64,000 nucleotides of DNA from Bacillus smithii (GCF_001050115.1 NZ_CP012024.1:2708001-2772000); one strand, 5' to 3'. Counted from the stretch's first letter, positions 49,049-58,891 are shown. Notes: generated from the sequence alone by a model not told the origin. Numbers and translations are program-made.

Positions 49049-49858
49049 TTATTGTTGTTTAATCCATTTTTTCTTGATTCGATCATACTCTCCGCTTTCC
49101 TTCAGTTCTTTTAGGAAAGAATTGATGTATTTCGTGAATTTCTCATCGCCTTTTCGAACGGCAATGCCGTATGGCTCATTCGTAAATGTTCCGCCAACCA
49201 CTTCATAGTTAGGATCTTGTGCCGCCATGCCATAAAGGATCGAATTATCCGTTGTCAAGGCATCCCCTTTTCCCGATTTTAATGCGGTAAACGCTTCGGC
49301 GTAATTTTCAAATTCCAACACTTGCGTATCTGGAGCTTTAGCTTTCACATTATCTCCGGACGTTGCTCCTTTTACGGCCAATACTTTCGTTCCTTTTTTC
49401 AAATCTTTTACACTTTTAATCGGACTGCCCTTTTTCACAAGCAGAGATTGTCCCGCATCAAAATACACATCGGAAAAATTGACTTGTTTCTTGCGTTCAT
49501 CCGTAATCGTCATCGTCGCAATAATGGCATCAATTTGGCCGTTTTGCAGCATCGGAATTCGCGTTTTGGACGTTACTTCTACAAGCTTGACTTTCTTCTC
49601 ATCGCCGAAAATTTTCTTGGCAAGCGCTTTGGCAATATCAACATCAAAGCCTTCTACTTTACCGGTTTTCGGATCCTTATAGCCGAATAAATACGTATCA
49701 TATTTAACGCCGACCACTAATTCCCCCCGCTTTTTAATCTTATCCAATGTGCTTTTTTCTGTTGTGCCCGTTTCTTTCGATTTGCCGCATCCGGCGAATA
49801 AAGCCGCTGCCAGTACAAACACTAGCCCCATCAGCAGCCATTTCTTTTTGTGCTTCAC
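49049..49858 (-). CDS. Amino-acid ABC transporter binding lipoprotein (orphan)
   Basis: About 270 residues, SBP family 3. Signal peptide with lipobox ALFAGC, then the family core GELVVGVKYDTYLFGYKD, FDVDIAKALAKKI and the ligand segment IIATMTITDERKKQVNFSD. Polar amino acid such as glutamate or glutamine is likely. GTG start at 49858 has AAGGAG 9 nt upstream; ATGs further upstream are too close to that site. No permease or ATPase is adjacent, so it may serve a transporter elsewhere. Confidence 0.88.
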   Translation of the reverse strand: MKHKKKWLLMGLVFVLAAALFAGCGKSKETGTTEKSTLDKIKKRGELVVGVKYDTYLFGYKDPKTGKVEGFDVDIAKALAKKIFGDEKKVKLVEVTSKTRIPMLQNGQIDAIIATMTITDERKKQVNFSDVYFDAGQSLLVKKGSPIKSVKDLKKGTKVLAVKGATSGDNVKAKAPDTQVLEFENYAEAFTALKSGKGDALTTDNSILYGMAAQDPNYEVVGGTFTNEPYGIAVRKGDEKFTKYINSFLKELKESGEYDRIKKKWIKQQ

Positions 49859-49985
49859 ATCTCCCATCTCCTTCCCTACAGGTTCTATAGCTGGTCCATT
49901 CTGCTTTTCCATACCAATCTATGAAGAAGGAGGAGAGATTATACCGAACTTGGAAGGCACATATAATAGTCGTCTGCAAAAAAGC

Positions 49986-50008
49986 CTGCATCTTTTTTTG
50001 AGATGCAG
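49986..50008 (-). terminator. Terminator after the AI-2E-family gene
   Basis: Minus strand CTGCATC and GATGCAG pair around an A-rich loop, followed by GCTTTTTTG, 11 bp past the stop. Confidence 0.85.
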
Positions 50009-50018
50009 ACTTTCCCTT

Positions 50019-51041
50019 TTATTCTTTTTCTTTGTCGTCGGATGAATCGGTGACCTCTAAAACATCCAGTAAAAACACAAAAATCGGAATCCCTAAGATC
50101 AAACCCCAAACACCGAAAAATTGTTCTGAAAAAATGAGGACCATAAATGTGTAAAAAACAGGCAAATTCGTTTTAGAAGACATGAGTTTCGGGTTCAGCA
50201 AATAGGCTTCGACCGCATGAACCACAGCGATCATAATCAATACATACAATACTTTTATATACCCGCCGATGCTGTATGCGATAATGGAAAGCGGAATAAG
50301 CGAAATAATCATTCCGGCAACCGGTATAAAGCCGAGAAAAAGAATCATGATCGCTAAGCCAAACAATTGGGGAAACCCCATAATCCAAAGTCCGGCAATC
50401 GACAAAATCGTATTGACGATCGCAATAACGACTTGGGCCTCAATCACCTTGCCAAACGTTCTTACAAACTTCCGGCCGAAAAACTCAATTTCGTCATAAA
50501 ACATGGACAATTTGCTGTGCTTAAATTTACGGGTAAATCGAATAAGCCGCTCTTTTTCCAGCAAAAAAAACAGACTTAAAATAATGGCAAGCAAAACTTG
50601 AAGTACGATTTTGCTGATATCCGTAAAATACTTCAGCAAGAAGGTAACGCCTTGCTGCAAATAACTGGATATTTGCTTTTCTTTTAAGAAGTCCACCAAA
50701 TAATTCAAGATGACATTATGCTGCGGCCGCGTGTAAAACTCAGTGATTTGTTTCACCAACTGGGTAATTTCCGCAACAATCACCGGCAAATACCTGACAA
50801 TTCCATACAAAAGCAAACCAACCACAATGGTATATAAAAGGATGACGGTGATTTTTCGATTGATTCGAATGAATCCGGATACCATTTTTTCCAATCGATC
50901 CATCAAAAAGGTAAAAATAAATGTAAGCAAAATAACATTCATCATGCTTCTTACTATATAGAGAAAAAAGACAATAATGGCCAGAATCACAATTCTTCGC
51001 CATGTTTTCGAATTGGCAAATCGTTTCACGTAGTCTTCCAT
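50019..51041 (-). CDS. AI-2E-family membrane protein (YrrI/YubA-like)
   Basis: 340 residues, about eight membrane segments, C-terminal core FIPVAGMIISLIPLSIIAY and YLLNPKLMSSKTNLP. The family was named for an autoinducer-2 exporter, but many members have other or unknown roles. Acidic, lysine-rich tail. The start has AGGGG upstream. No quorum-sensing gene is nearby. Confidence 0.85.
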   Translation of the reverse strand: MEDYVKRFANSKTWRRIVILAIIVFFLYIVRSMMNVILLTFIFTFLMDRLEKMVSGFIRINRKITVILLYTIVVGLLLYGIVRYLPVIVAEITQLVKQITEFYTRPQHNVILNYLVDFLKEKQISSYLQQGVTFLLKYFTDISKIVLQVLLAIILSLFFLLEKERLIRFTRKFKHSKLSMFYDEIEFFGRKFVRTFGKVIEAQVVIAIVNTILSIAGLWIMGFPQLFGLAIMILFLGFIPVAGMIISLIPLSIIAYSIGGYIKVLYVLIMIAVVHAVEAYLLNPKLMSSKTNLPVFYTFMVLIFSEQFFGVWGLILGIPIFVFLLDVLEVTDSSDDKEKE

Positions 51042-51528
51042 CGACTCATTCTTTTCCCCCTTTTTAGGTCTCTTAAGTTGCTATTAAATCGTAAAGGGAA
51101 AATGGGGCAAGCCGCTTGTCCACTGTTCAATAAACAACGCCACGCCGATGGATTCCTAAACAGCGTCCCGTTTTCCTTTCATCTTTTTATAACATAATAT
51201 GGGCTTTCGATTGTCCATTTTCCTTACTTTTCAAAAAGAATTCAAACAGCAATCTATTGCTCAAAGGAACCATACGATTATTTTAACATACCTTCCAGCC
51301 CGTTATAATGAGAAAAATTACGATTTTTTCCTTTTTAAAAAAATAAAACAGGCCAGCTCTCCCTATTAGAACCAGCCCATCCAAATCCGTCAATCGTCAT
51401 CTTTTTAATAATGCAATCATATGAACATAAATCTTTCACAACAGGAGCCATCCCGAGAGGCCAACCACTTCTTTTCTCTTCGGAAAGGTGAATGTTAAAG
51501 TCAAACCCATTTTTGGATTCATTAGCTG
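51042..51528. other. Gap between the AI-2E gene and the hydrolase
   Basis: About 490 bp. Apparent short frames here are antisense shadows or lack a ribosome site. I see no supportable feature. Confidence 0.35.
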
Positions 51529-52347
51529 TCAGACGACTTTTTTTCTCGTCTCCCTTTTCAATACAGCAGCAAGCCAACGTCTTGTTTCCGAAAACAGATC
51601 TCTTTGGTCGACACAGGAGGAAAAAGTATGATTTGCCCCGGCAATAAGCCGTTTTTCGCACGTTCCCTTTTCTCTTGTTTGAAATACGGAATCGTAGCGC
51701 AAACAATATTCGGCAGAAATGTCTTCATCATTCGTTCCATGAAGAATGATTACATCTCCTTGAAATCGGGAAGCTTCCTTGAGGGGATGGTACAATGACA
51801 ATGAACGAAAGAAGCGGGAGGTCAACTGATAGCCCATATAATCAATAAACGCTTTTTGTTTCAGTTTTTCCACTTCTTTTTCGCCGACAATGGCGACAAT
51901 ATCTTTATACGGTTGACCTACAGGAGCCCAGAGGATTAATTTTTTCACTCTTGAATCATTGGCGGCAATCCATGATGCAACTGCCCCGCCTAGACTATGC
52001 CCGAGAAGGACCAATTGATCGGCGTCCACTCCGTTTAATTGCAACCCAAAATCAATCACATGATTCGTTTGATCGATGAAATCATCCAAGCCTGTCTGTC
52101 CATAGTCTCCGTCGCTTTCGCCGCATCCCGCATAATCGAACCGGATCACCACATACCGGTCTTCCGCCAATTCTTGTGCCGCTTTGTAAAACAACCGATT
52201 TACTCCTACCCTGCTTCCAATAAAACCATGACAGATCACGACTAAAGGATAGCGTGCATTTTTTTCCTGATCGGTCCACTCTGCAGGATAGTGAATCGTC
52301 GCAGCCAAATGATGGCCTTTCCATTGAATTCTTACGTGTTTTTGCAT
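51529..52347 (-). CDS. Alpha/beta-hydrolase (esterase-like)
   Basis: 272 residues. The nucleophile elbow GHSLGG (LLGHSLGGAVASWIA), an oxyanion motif CHGFIGSRVGVNR and the C-terminal histidine in GANHTFSS form a plausible triad with the aspartate in HGTNDEDIS. Cytosolic esterase or lipase-like; the substrate cannot be named. Ribosome site AGGAGG before the ATG. Confidence 0.88.
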   Translation of the reverse strand: MQKHVRIQWKGHHLAATIHYPAEWTDQEKNARYPLVVICHGFIGSRVGVNRLFYKAAQELAEDRYVVIRFDYAGCGESDGDYGQTGLDDFIDQTNHVIDFGLQLNGVDADQLVLLGHSLGGAVASWIAANDSRVKKLILWAPVGQPYKDIVAIVGEKEVEKLKQKAFIDYMGYQLTSRFFRSLSLYHPLKEASRFQGDVIILHGTNDEDISAEYCLRYDSVFQTREKGTCEKRLIAGANHTFSSCVDQRDLFSETRRWLAAVLKRETRKKVV

Positions 52348-53168
52348 CCCAAGGCACCTCCTAAATTTTTAATTCTTATAATTCTTATTAAAATAGTGTG
52401 TTTTATTTGTATAGAAAAACCTCTTCTTCAAAAGAAAAGGTGCGGTCTTACCAAAAAAACAACCGTATTTATACATTTTCGGCTCGTTCAATTGGCATCA
52501 AGAAAATGGCAGTGATAAACCGTCAAACACAACTAGTCTTCTTTCAGCTTGAATGGCGGATTCGCCTATTCTCTTCTAGAATAAACGGCTTCTTCTGCAT
52601 TGTCAACGATCCTGAGAATTTTCTTTTCCAAAACATTGACCCGGTCCGGATTTGATGTATCTTTCTCACTATTACAAGAATCCTCGTCATTTTCTCCCTG
52701 TACCAGTCAAAAAAAGGTTCGGGACCTCACATTTTCGATTGATCTGCGGCCCTCTTCGTGTTTGCATGCACTTTCTTCATAAATTAGCAATAGTAAGTTG
52801 GAAGAAGAGGGAATTAGAACATTTCCTTTCATAAACATTCAAGAAGAATGAAATGGAAAAGAGATCTTCGGAGGCATTTTTCAAGAAAATGAACGGAGCA
52901 AGGCGTAAAATGGCTATTTCAATAAAATCCATTAGGAATAGACTATTCCGTTTCATGTCTGTTGATCAAACTTTGTCTGAAAAAGCGATGGAATGGGTTA
53001 TCACCGTTCAATAGCCTTTAGCACACGAAAGCCGGCAGTACAGAGACAAACGGCGAAAACCCTTTAGCAGCTGCTGTAAGCAATATCACGTTCCAGGATT
53101 CATTGCGACGATTGGACTTACCTCCGGACTCAAAGTACCAATAACTCCAAGAAGATTTGATTTTCAGC
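52348..53168. other. Long non-coding stretch before signal peptidase I
   Basis: About 820 bp with no convincing gene. A plus-strand 34-codon frame near 52909-53013 (starting MAISIKSIRNRLFRF, preceded by AAGGCG) and minus-strand fragments with scattered stops look like worn-down coding sequence, but I recognise no family. Confidence 0.35.
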
Positions 53169-53714
53169 TTAATTCATCACGCCGATTTTTTGGATGGGCC
53201 AAGCACGAAAAACGGCCGAACCAATAATATCCTTTTCGTCGATAAATCCAAATCTTCTGCTGTCATTGCTTCTTAAACGATTGTCGCCTAGAACAAATAC
53301 TTTACCATCAGGAACCTTTTCTTTTCCTGTGATTTCTTTTAATGTGAAATCTCCGGTAAAACGGTTCAAATAGGAATATTGCTTTTTCAGCTTATTTAAG
53401 TATGGCTCTTTATACGCTACTCCGTTTATATACAGAACATCATCTTTCATTTCTACTGTATCGCCCGGCAGTCCGATCACGCGCTTAACATACACCTCAT
53501 CAGAATCCGGCGCATGGAACACCACAATGTCAAATCTCTTTATATTTTTCATCTTGTTTACAATCAACTTATTTCCTTCTTCCAAAGTAGGAGACATCGA
53601 TTCTCCTTTTACTATATAAGGAGAAAAAAGAAACGTATGAATGATAAACGAAATGATTAGCGCAAACAAGATCGACTTTATCCAAGAAAGCCATTCCGAT
53701 TTTGGATTTGACAT
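53169..53714 (-). CDS. sipS: Type I signal peptidase (SipS-like)
   Basis: 181 residues. N-terminal membrane anchor (SILFALIISFIIHTFLFSPY), the nucleophile serine in KGESMSPTLEEG, the general-base lysine in YVKRVIGLPGDTVEM, and the GDNRLRSNDSRRFG box. Cleaves secretory signal peptides outside the membrane. AAGGGAG precedes the ATG. Confidence 0.95.
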   Translation of the reverse strand: MSNPKSEWLSWIKSILFALIISFIIHTFLFSPYIVKGESMSPTLEEGNKLIVNKMKNIKRFDIVVFHAPDSDEVYVKRVIGLPGDTVEMKDDVLYINGVAYKEPYLNKLKKQYSYLNRFTGDFTLKEITGKEKVPDGKVFVLGDNRLRSNDSRRFGFIDEKDIIGSAVFRAWPIQKIGVMN

Positions 53715-53878
53715 TTCATTCTCCCTTATCCAAATAATTTTTCTTCCTGTACATTTTCATCATAGAGGACAGATTGCAAAAAGTAAATACAGAATTTTCA
53801 CCCAACACCGTCAAGAACAAACTTCAAGAATCGACCTTTCACGCCGGCATGAAAAAAAGAAACAGCTGTCTGCTGCTT

Positions 53879-54601
53879 CTACAATACTTTGCTTAAAAAC
53901 GATTTTGTCCTTTCATGTTGAGGATGATCGAACAATTCTTGCGGAGTATTTTCTTCCACAATATAGCCTCCATCCATAAACACAACCCTGTCCCCTACTT
54001 CACGAGCGAATCCCATTTCGTGGGTAACGACCACCATGGTCATTCCCTCTTGAGCAAGCTGTTTCATCACTTCCAACACTTCCCCGACCATTTCCGGATC
54101 CAAAGCTGATGTCGGTTCATCAAACAGCATGACTTTCGGTTCCATCGCAAGAGCTCTGGCAATCGCAACACGCTGTTTTTGCCCTCCGGACAACGAATGA
54201 GGATATACGTGCGCTTTATCGGAAAGACCTACTTTCTCAAGCAGCTCCATCGCTTTTTTTTCTGCTTTCTCTTTGCTCCATTTTCTTACGATGATAGGAG
54301 ATAAGGTAATATTCTCCAGAACGGTTTTATGCGGAAACAAATTAAATTGTTGAAACACCATGCCTACTTCGGTGCGAACTTTGTTAATATCCGTTTTCTT
54401 ATCTGCCAAGTCCATGCCATCAATAATCACATGTCCTCCAGAAATGGTTTCCAACATGTTCAAGCATCTCAAAAAGGTGGATTTTCCCGAACCGGAAGGA
54501 CCGATCACCACTACCACTTCTTTCGGATGGATGTCAATCGAAATATCTTTCAATACTTCTATATCGCCATAGGATTTTTTGAGTCCTTTTACCGAGATCA
54601 T
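53879..54601 (-). CDS. Polar amino-acid ABC transporter ATPase
   Basis: About 240 residues. Walker [13 protein letters not shown], signature [15 protein letters not shown], Walker [16 protein letters not shown]. Start MISVKGLKK at 54601; its ATG overlaps the permease stop (ATGA), so translation is coupled. Order binding protein-permease-ATPase is like B. subtilis artPQR (YqiXYZ); arginine or glutamine are candidates. Confidence 0.94.
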   Translation of the reverse strand: MISVKGLKKSYGDIEVLKDISIDIHPKEVVVVIGPSGSGKSTFLRCLNMLETISGGHVIIDGMDLADKKTDINKVRTEVGMVFQQFNLFPHKTVLENITLSPIIVRKWSKEKAEKKAMELLEKVGLSDKAHVYPHSLSGGQKQRVAIARALAMEPKVMLFDEPTSALDPEMVGEVLEVMKQLAQEGMTMVVVTHEMGFAREVGDRVVFMDGGYIVEENTPQELFDHPQHERTKSFLSKVL

Positions 54602-55257
54602 TCTTTTTCCAACCTTCTCTCTATATAATTTAGCAAGTATGTTAACGAAAGAGTGAGAATTAAGTAGATGACTGCCACTGTAATATACGGCTCCCAAACA
54701 CGGTAATATTGCCCTTGAGCAGCCCGTCCCCAATACATTAATTCCGGTGCGGCAATAATGGCAGCTAAAGAAGAATCCTTCAATAACGTGATAAATTCGT
54801 TTCCAAGCGGCGGAATCATTCGTCTAAACGCTTGCGGCAAAATGATGTGCCACATCGCTTGAACATGCGTCATTCCTAATGAACGAGCCGCTTCCATTTG
54901 CCCTTTATCGATCGATTGAATACCGGCCCGAAAAATCTCCGCAACGTATGCGGACGAATTTAAAGATAAAGCCACAATCCCTGAGACAATCGGATTGACA
55001 GGAGACATAAAGAGCGGCATGACCCCGAAATGAATCAGCAAAATTTGCAAAAACAATGGAGTTCCTCTGTAAAAGTTAATGTGCCAAATAAAAGGAAGCC
55101 GCACCCATTTGTTGGACGCCATTTTTCCAAGTCCAATCAACAGCCCGAGAATCAGGCCGATCAGCACGGCAATCAAGGACATTCCGATCGTTAATAATGT
55201 ACCTTTTGCAAAATACGGCAAATATTCTCGGATGATATCAAACTGAAAATCCATCAT
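54598..55257 (-). CDS. Polar amino-acid ABC transporter permease
   Basis: 219 residues, about five membrane segments and the HisM/GlnP-type [21 protein letters not shown] coupling loop. Forms a homodimeric channel with the ATPase and the binding protein flanking it. AAGGAG before the ATG, about 98 bp after the binding protein. Confidence 0.93.
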   Translation of the reverse strand: MMDFQFDIIREYLPYFAKGTLLTIGMSLIAVLIGLILGLLIGLGKMASNKWVRLPFIWHINFYRGTPLFLQILLIHFGVMPLFMSPVNPIVSGIVALSLNSSAYVAEIFRAGIQSIDKGQMEAARSLGMTHVQAMWHIILPQAFRRMIPPLGNEFITLLKDSSLAAIIAAPELMYWGRAAQGQYYRVWEPYITVAVIYLILTLSLTYLLNYIERRLEKE

Positions 55258-55355
55258 TCTTCTCCTTTTCTTCCCGTGTTTTCATAAAGCAAAAATCGGC
55301 TGCGCCCAAAATGAGGCGGCAGCCTTGTTCTTTTGCCACATTCGCATGCTGAAAG

Positions 55356-56171
55356 TTATGATTTCGCTTTTTTTAGAACTTCCATATCCGGCTCTTTTCC
55401 AAACCATTTTTTATAAAGTTTTTCATAGGTGCCGTTTTCCATCACTTTGTCAAGCGCTTGATCAAATTTCGGCGTCAACTCGCTGCCTTTAGGAAATGCG
55501 ATGCCGTAAAATTCGGATTCAAAGTTTTTGCGGTCCGTAATGACCTTTAAATTCTCTTTTGGATGGTTTTTTACATATTCATTGGCAACGACATTATCGA
55601 TGACCACTGCATCCACTTCTTTATTTTTCAAAGCCATAAAGGCTACCGTTACATCCTCGTATTTTTTCACATTCTGACTGTTTTTCCCTAATATTTTTTC
55701 AGCAGCATCTTGTCCAGTCGTTCCGTTTTGAACGCCCACTTTTTTTCCTTTTAAGTCCAAAGCATTTTTAACATTGCTTCCTTTTTTCACCACAATGACA
55801 TTGGCTGCTTCAAAATACGGGCGGGAGAAATCATACGTCTTTTTGCGGTCATCATTGATCGTAATGCCGGAAATAGCCAGATCGGATTGTTTGTTTTCCA
55901 AATTGGCCAACATGGAATCCCAGCCTTCATGCTGCACATCGACTTGATATCCGGCTTCTTTCGCCACCGCATGGATCAAATCGATATCAAATCCGGTCAC
56001 TTTCCCTTTCTCCATATATTCAAATGGGGCAAAAGCGGCATTTGTTCCTACCTTTAGCGTTTTGATCTTTCCATCAGAATCGCTTTTCCCTTGGTTTGAT
56101 CCGCATGCCGCCAGCAAAAACACGAAGCAAACCGCAAGAAGCAACGAAAACTTAGCTCCTACTTTATTCAT
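55356..56171 (-). CDS. Polar amino-acid binding lipoprotein
   Basis: About 271 residues. Signal peptide with lipobox LLAACG, then SBP family 3 motifs: LKVGTNAAFAPFEYMEKGKV, GFDIDLIHAVAKEAGY and LAISGITINDDRKKTYDFS (ligand carboxylate site). ATG at 56171 with AAAGGAG upstream. Promoter TTGAAA-17-TATTAT lies about 46 bp further. Likely binds arginine, glutamine or a similar residue. Confidence 0.93.
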   Translation of the reverse strand: MNKVGAKFSLLLAVCFVFLLAACGSNQGKSDSDGKIKTLKVGTNAAFAPFEYMEKGKVTGFDIDLIHAVAKEAGYQVDVQHEGWDSMLANLENKQSDLAISGITINDDRKKTYDFSRPYFEAANVIVVKKGSNVKNALDLKGKKVGVQNGTTGQDAAEKILGKNSQNVKKYEDVTVAFMALKNKEVDAVVIDNVVANEYVKNHPKENLKVITDRKNFESEFYGIAFPKGSELTPKFDQALDKVMENGTYEKLYKKWFGKEPDMEVLKKAKS

Positions 56172-56216
56172 AATTATGCAAACTCCTTTATTTTTATTTG
56201 TTGTCAAGTTACTAAA

Positions 56217-56245
56217 ATAATAAACCGAAACCCGCATTTTTTCAA
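56217..56245 (-). promoter_or_regulatory. SigA promoter of the amino-acid ABC operon
   Basis: Minus strand TTGAAA (56240-56245), 17 nt, TATTAT (56217-56222). Confidence 0.7.
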
Positions 56246-56580
56246 CGTTTTTTTTCTATTATTTTATTATACATTATTTTCAAAATGTAATGATTATAAA
56301 TTAGTGCCTTCAGTTCTATGTATCACATATATACATGGAGATGTTCTCCCCCTTTAAGGCATCTTATTCCGGAAAATTCCGATTTTTCTTTTCCTTTTTC
56401 TCTATAATGGCATGTTCAGCACAAAAAGAAAAGGACTATTGAATGAAAAACAAAAACGATTAAATGAGCCCAAAAACTATTTATTTTTGCTCATTTCAAA
56501 AGAATAACGTATGAAAAAATGGATTTTCACTTAATTATTTTCCTATTTTTTCATTTTTGTCCTTTCGTAAAAGAGCCAAG

Positions 56581-56630
56581 TTCCCGATAAGGTGAAAGCA
56601 CCCGGGAATATTTGAAAAGCGCGCTTTTCA
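56581..56630 (+). promoter_or_regulatory. Two hairpins in the leader of the sigma-factor gene
   Basis: Hairpin 1 (56581-56608) pairs TTCCCG with CGGGAA and GGTG with CACC across a 4-nt bulge. Hairpin 2 (56613-56630) is the palindrome TGAAAAGCGCGCTTTTCA, ending 10 nt before the ribosome site. A -10-like TATAAT lies near 56405, giving a leader of about 240 nt. Confidence 0.55.
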
Positions 56631-56649
56631 GAAAGGAAAGGAAAGGAAA

Positions 56650-57177
56650 ATGGAATCGTTTGAGCAGTTGGCTGAAAAATATTCACCCATGATTCACGCC
56701 ATTATAAACAAACTGCACATTTATAAAAATAAACAGGAGTTTTATCAAGTCGGATTGATTGCCCTTTGGGAGGCGCAAAGAAATTTCCAGCCTGAAAAAG
56801 GAGCTTTTGCCAGCTACGCTTATTCATTCATTAAAGGAAGAATGCTGACCGAATTATCCAATTCCAGAAAGTGGGAAGAAGCGGCATCTACTTTATTAGT
56901 GGAAACAAATGCCGGATTTTCGGAATTTCCCGCAAATGATGAACCATTTGAAAAAGAAATCCTGCTATCGTATTGTAAAACACTCACGTCTAAACAAAAG
57001 TTTTGGGTCATCGCTTCTTTTTACGATGGATTGACAACAAAAGAAATCGCTCATAAAGCAAGTGTATCCGAAAGCGCGGTGAAAAAATGGAAGAAAGGTG
57101 CGTTGGAAAAACTAAAACAACAATTCAATCCCGAAACGAAAACGGAAATAAAGAATAGTAGAGGAAATCGATTTTAA
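56650..57177 (+). CDS. Short sigma-70-family RNA polymerase sigma factor
   Basis: 175 residues with region 2 (FYQVGLIALWEAQRNFQPEK GAFASYAYSFI) and region 4 (GLTTKEIAHKASVSESAVKKWK) joined by a short linker, so both core-binding and -35 recognition are in one small protein. It resembles ComX/SigH-like or late-growth sigma factors rather than SigO, whose region 2 is a separate protein. GAAAGGAAAGG precedes the ATG. No anti-sigma gene is adjacent. Target promoters unknown. Confidence 0.8.
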   Translation: MESFEQLAEKYSPMIHAIINKLHIYKNKQEFYQVGLIALWEAQRNFQPEKGAFASYAYSFIKGRMLTELSNSRKWEEAASTLLVETNAGFSEFPANDEPFEKEILLSYCKTLTSKQKFWVIASFYDGLTTKEIAHKASVSESAVKKWKKGALEKLKQQFNPETKTEIKNSRGNRF

Positions 57178-57293
57178 TAGTAAAGAACCAATCTATAGAA
57201 GGAAGTAGAATCGTGATCCTGCCGGACGAATCAGCTTTTTGGGTTGACCAAAACTCCATGGAACGGGGATCGCAGGCGACTGTCTCATGGAAA

Positions 57294-57316
57294 AAGCCGG
57301 CTTTTTAGGCCGGCCT
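57294..57316. repeat. Left 23-bp target duplication carrying a terminator hairpin
   Basis: AAGCCGGCTTTTTAGGCCGG plus CCT, identical to 58866-58888 on the other side of the insertion. It is the hairpin of an ancestral bidirectional terminator; its plus-strand T-run is missing here. Confidence 0.88.
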
Positions 57317-58865
57317 CAGAGTGTAGACAAAAGGCATCCGAATGTGCGCTTTCGGATGCCTTTTGTCACTTTTATGCTTTCAAATGTTTGGAATAGACCC
57401 CTCCAGGGGTCTATTTTATGTTATTGCTGGACTTTTCCATGTCCAGCAAGCCATCTTTTTCAAATTCATTGCAGCAAAAGTTAGCATCGCCTGCATGGAC
57501 AATTTTTTTAGACCTCTTAAGGTTGTCCAACGCATACCATGCTTTTCCTTTGCATCAGCAAAAACACGTTCAATGGTTTCTTTCCGTCTTGCATAAATGC
57601 TCTTATTCTCTTGTGTATGCCGAAGATGATCAGCTTCCTCTAAATAAAATTCCCATACATGTCGCTGAATCAGTTTTTTATGCTCCTTACTTTGGGTGCA
57701 CTTCGAAAGGAATGGACAATCTTTACACTGGACTGGATCAGAAAAATATTGACGATAGCCTTCCTTCGTCGTAGTTGCATATTTTAACACTTGTCCTTGC
57801 GGACAAAGATAACAATCGTAGTATTCATCGTAAACATACTCATGTTTTTTGAAATAACCATCCTTTGTACGAGGGCGAGTATAAGGTAAAGCAGGGGTCA
57901 TATCATTTTCAAATATGTATTGGGCAACGGCGGGAGTTTTATATCCAGCGTCAGCAGCAACTACAACCGGTTTTCCATGTTTTTCTATGACTTTTTCAAG
58001 AAGTGGCTCCAATACGGAACTGTCATGAATATTCCCTGGCGTTACAATAGCCCCCAAAACAAAGCCATTTCGATCCGCAGCAGCATGGAATGAGTAAGCA
58101 AACTGTTTTGTTCGCTCGTCTTTTACGTAGTAACCACTTTCCGGATCAGTGGTACTTTCTTTTATTTCTTTATATTCTTCTTTCCCAAATTTATCTGGAG
58201 GAAATGGCTTTTTTCCATGTGCTTCTCGATCAGCATTTATCTCATCTTGTAGACGTGCTTGATAGGCTTTCGTTTCTTTTCGAACCACTTTCTTCTCAAA
58301 TTTATGCTTATTCGCACTCGCTTTGACATGAGTAGAATCAATAAAGACATGCTCACTGCTTATCAGCTTCTTATCTGCAGCTTCTTTCAAAATGCGATAG
58401 AATATCTGTTCAAATAAGTCTGTATCCTTAAAGCGTCGCTCGTAGTTTTTCCCAAACGTTGAAAAGTGAGGTACCTTATCATAAAAACCAAATCCAAGAA
58501 ACCAACGGTAAGCCAGATTCGTTTCGATTTCCTCTATAGTTTTTCGCATGGAACGAATACCGAAGGTATATTGGATGAAAGCCATTTTAATCAATACAAC
58601 TGGATCAATACTTGGTCGACCTCTTTCCGATGAATACATGTCTTGAACAAGCGAATAGATAAATGAAAAATCAATAGCAGCGTCGATTTTACGAACCAAA
58701 TGATCTGCAGGTACAAGTTGGTCTAAAGCTATCATTTCTATTTGATCACGATTCATCTGTGTATTTTTTGTTAGCACTTCATCCACCTCAATTCATTACG
58801 GTATCTTAATTATACAAAAAAAGACTGTCGGCAAATCCGGTTTTTTCGGATTTGTCGACAGTCTG
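57317..58865 (-). mobile_element. IS1182-family insertion sequence, 1549 bp
   Basis: Ends begin CAGAGTGTAGACAAA (left) and CAGACTGTCGACAAA (right, inverted). Just inside each end is a strong hairpin: GACAAAAGGCATCCGAA/TTCGGATGCCTTTTGTC on the left and a similar one on the right. Contains an intact transposase and is flanked by a 23-bp direct repeat. IS1182 members favour palindromes and give variable, sometimes long, target duplications. Confidence 0.9.
57416..58786 (-). CDS. IS1182-family DDE transposase
   Basis: 456 residues with no internal stop. DUF772-like N-terminus (GRPSIDPVVLIKMAFIQYTF), catalytic aspartates in VFIDSTHVKASAN and VVVAADAGYKTPA, the cysteine-rich QCKDCPFLSKCTQSK and the glutamate region RKETIERVFADAKEKHGM. 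Start uncertain between GTG at 58786 and 58777. The frame is open, so the copy may be active. Confidence 0.93.
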   Translation of the reverse strand: MDEVLTKNTQMNRDQIEMIALDQLVPADHLVRKIDAAIDFSFIYSLVQDMYSSERGRPSIDPVVLIKMAFIQYTFGIRSMRKTIEEIETNLAYRWFLGFGFYDKVPHFSTFGKNYERRFKDTDLFEQIFYRILKEAADKKLISSEHVFIDSTHVKASANKHKFEKKVVRKETKAYQARLQDEINADREAHGKKPFPPDKFGKEEYKEIKESTTDPESGYYVKDERTKQFAYSFHAAADRNGFVLGAIVTPGNIHDSSVLEPLLEKVIEKHGKPVVVAADAGYKTPAVAQYIFENDMTPALPYTRPRTKDGYFKKHEYVYDEYYDCYLCPQGQVLKYATTTKEGYRQYFSDPVQCKDCPFLSKCTQSKEHKKLIQRHVWEFYLEEADHLRHTQENKSIYARRKETIERVFADAKEKHGMRWTTLRGLKKLSMQAMLTFAAMNLKKMACWTWKSPAIT

Positions 58866-58888
58866 AAGCCGGCTTTTTAGGCCGGCCT
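58866..58888. repeat. Right 23-bp target duplication carrying a terminator hairpin
   Basis: Second copy of the repeat at 57294-57316. Here the plus-strand T-run survives while the minus-strand one was displaced by the insertion. Confidence 0.88.
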
Positions 58889-58891
58889 TTT

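Noticed and set aside
51335-51706. Apparent 123-codon minus-strand frame
   Set aside because: Overlaps the end of the alpha/beta-hydrolase in another frame, with no ribosome site or family resemblance.
52909-53013. 34-codon plus-strand small protein
   Set aside because: Weak ribosome site and no recognisable features; not enough to call a gene.
56462-56496. AAATGAGC/GCTCATTT hairpin in the sigma-factor leader as a terminator
   Set aside because: No T-run follows on the plus strand; kept only as part of the leader discussion.
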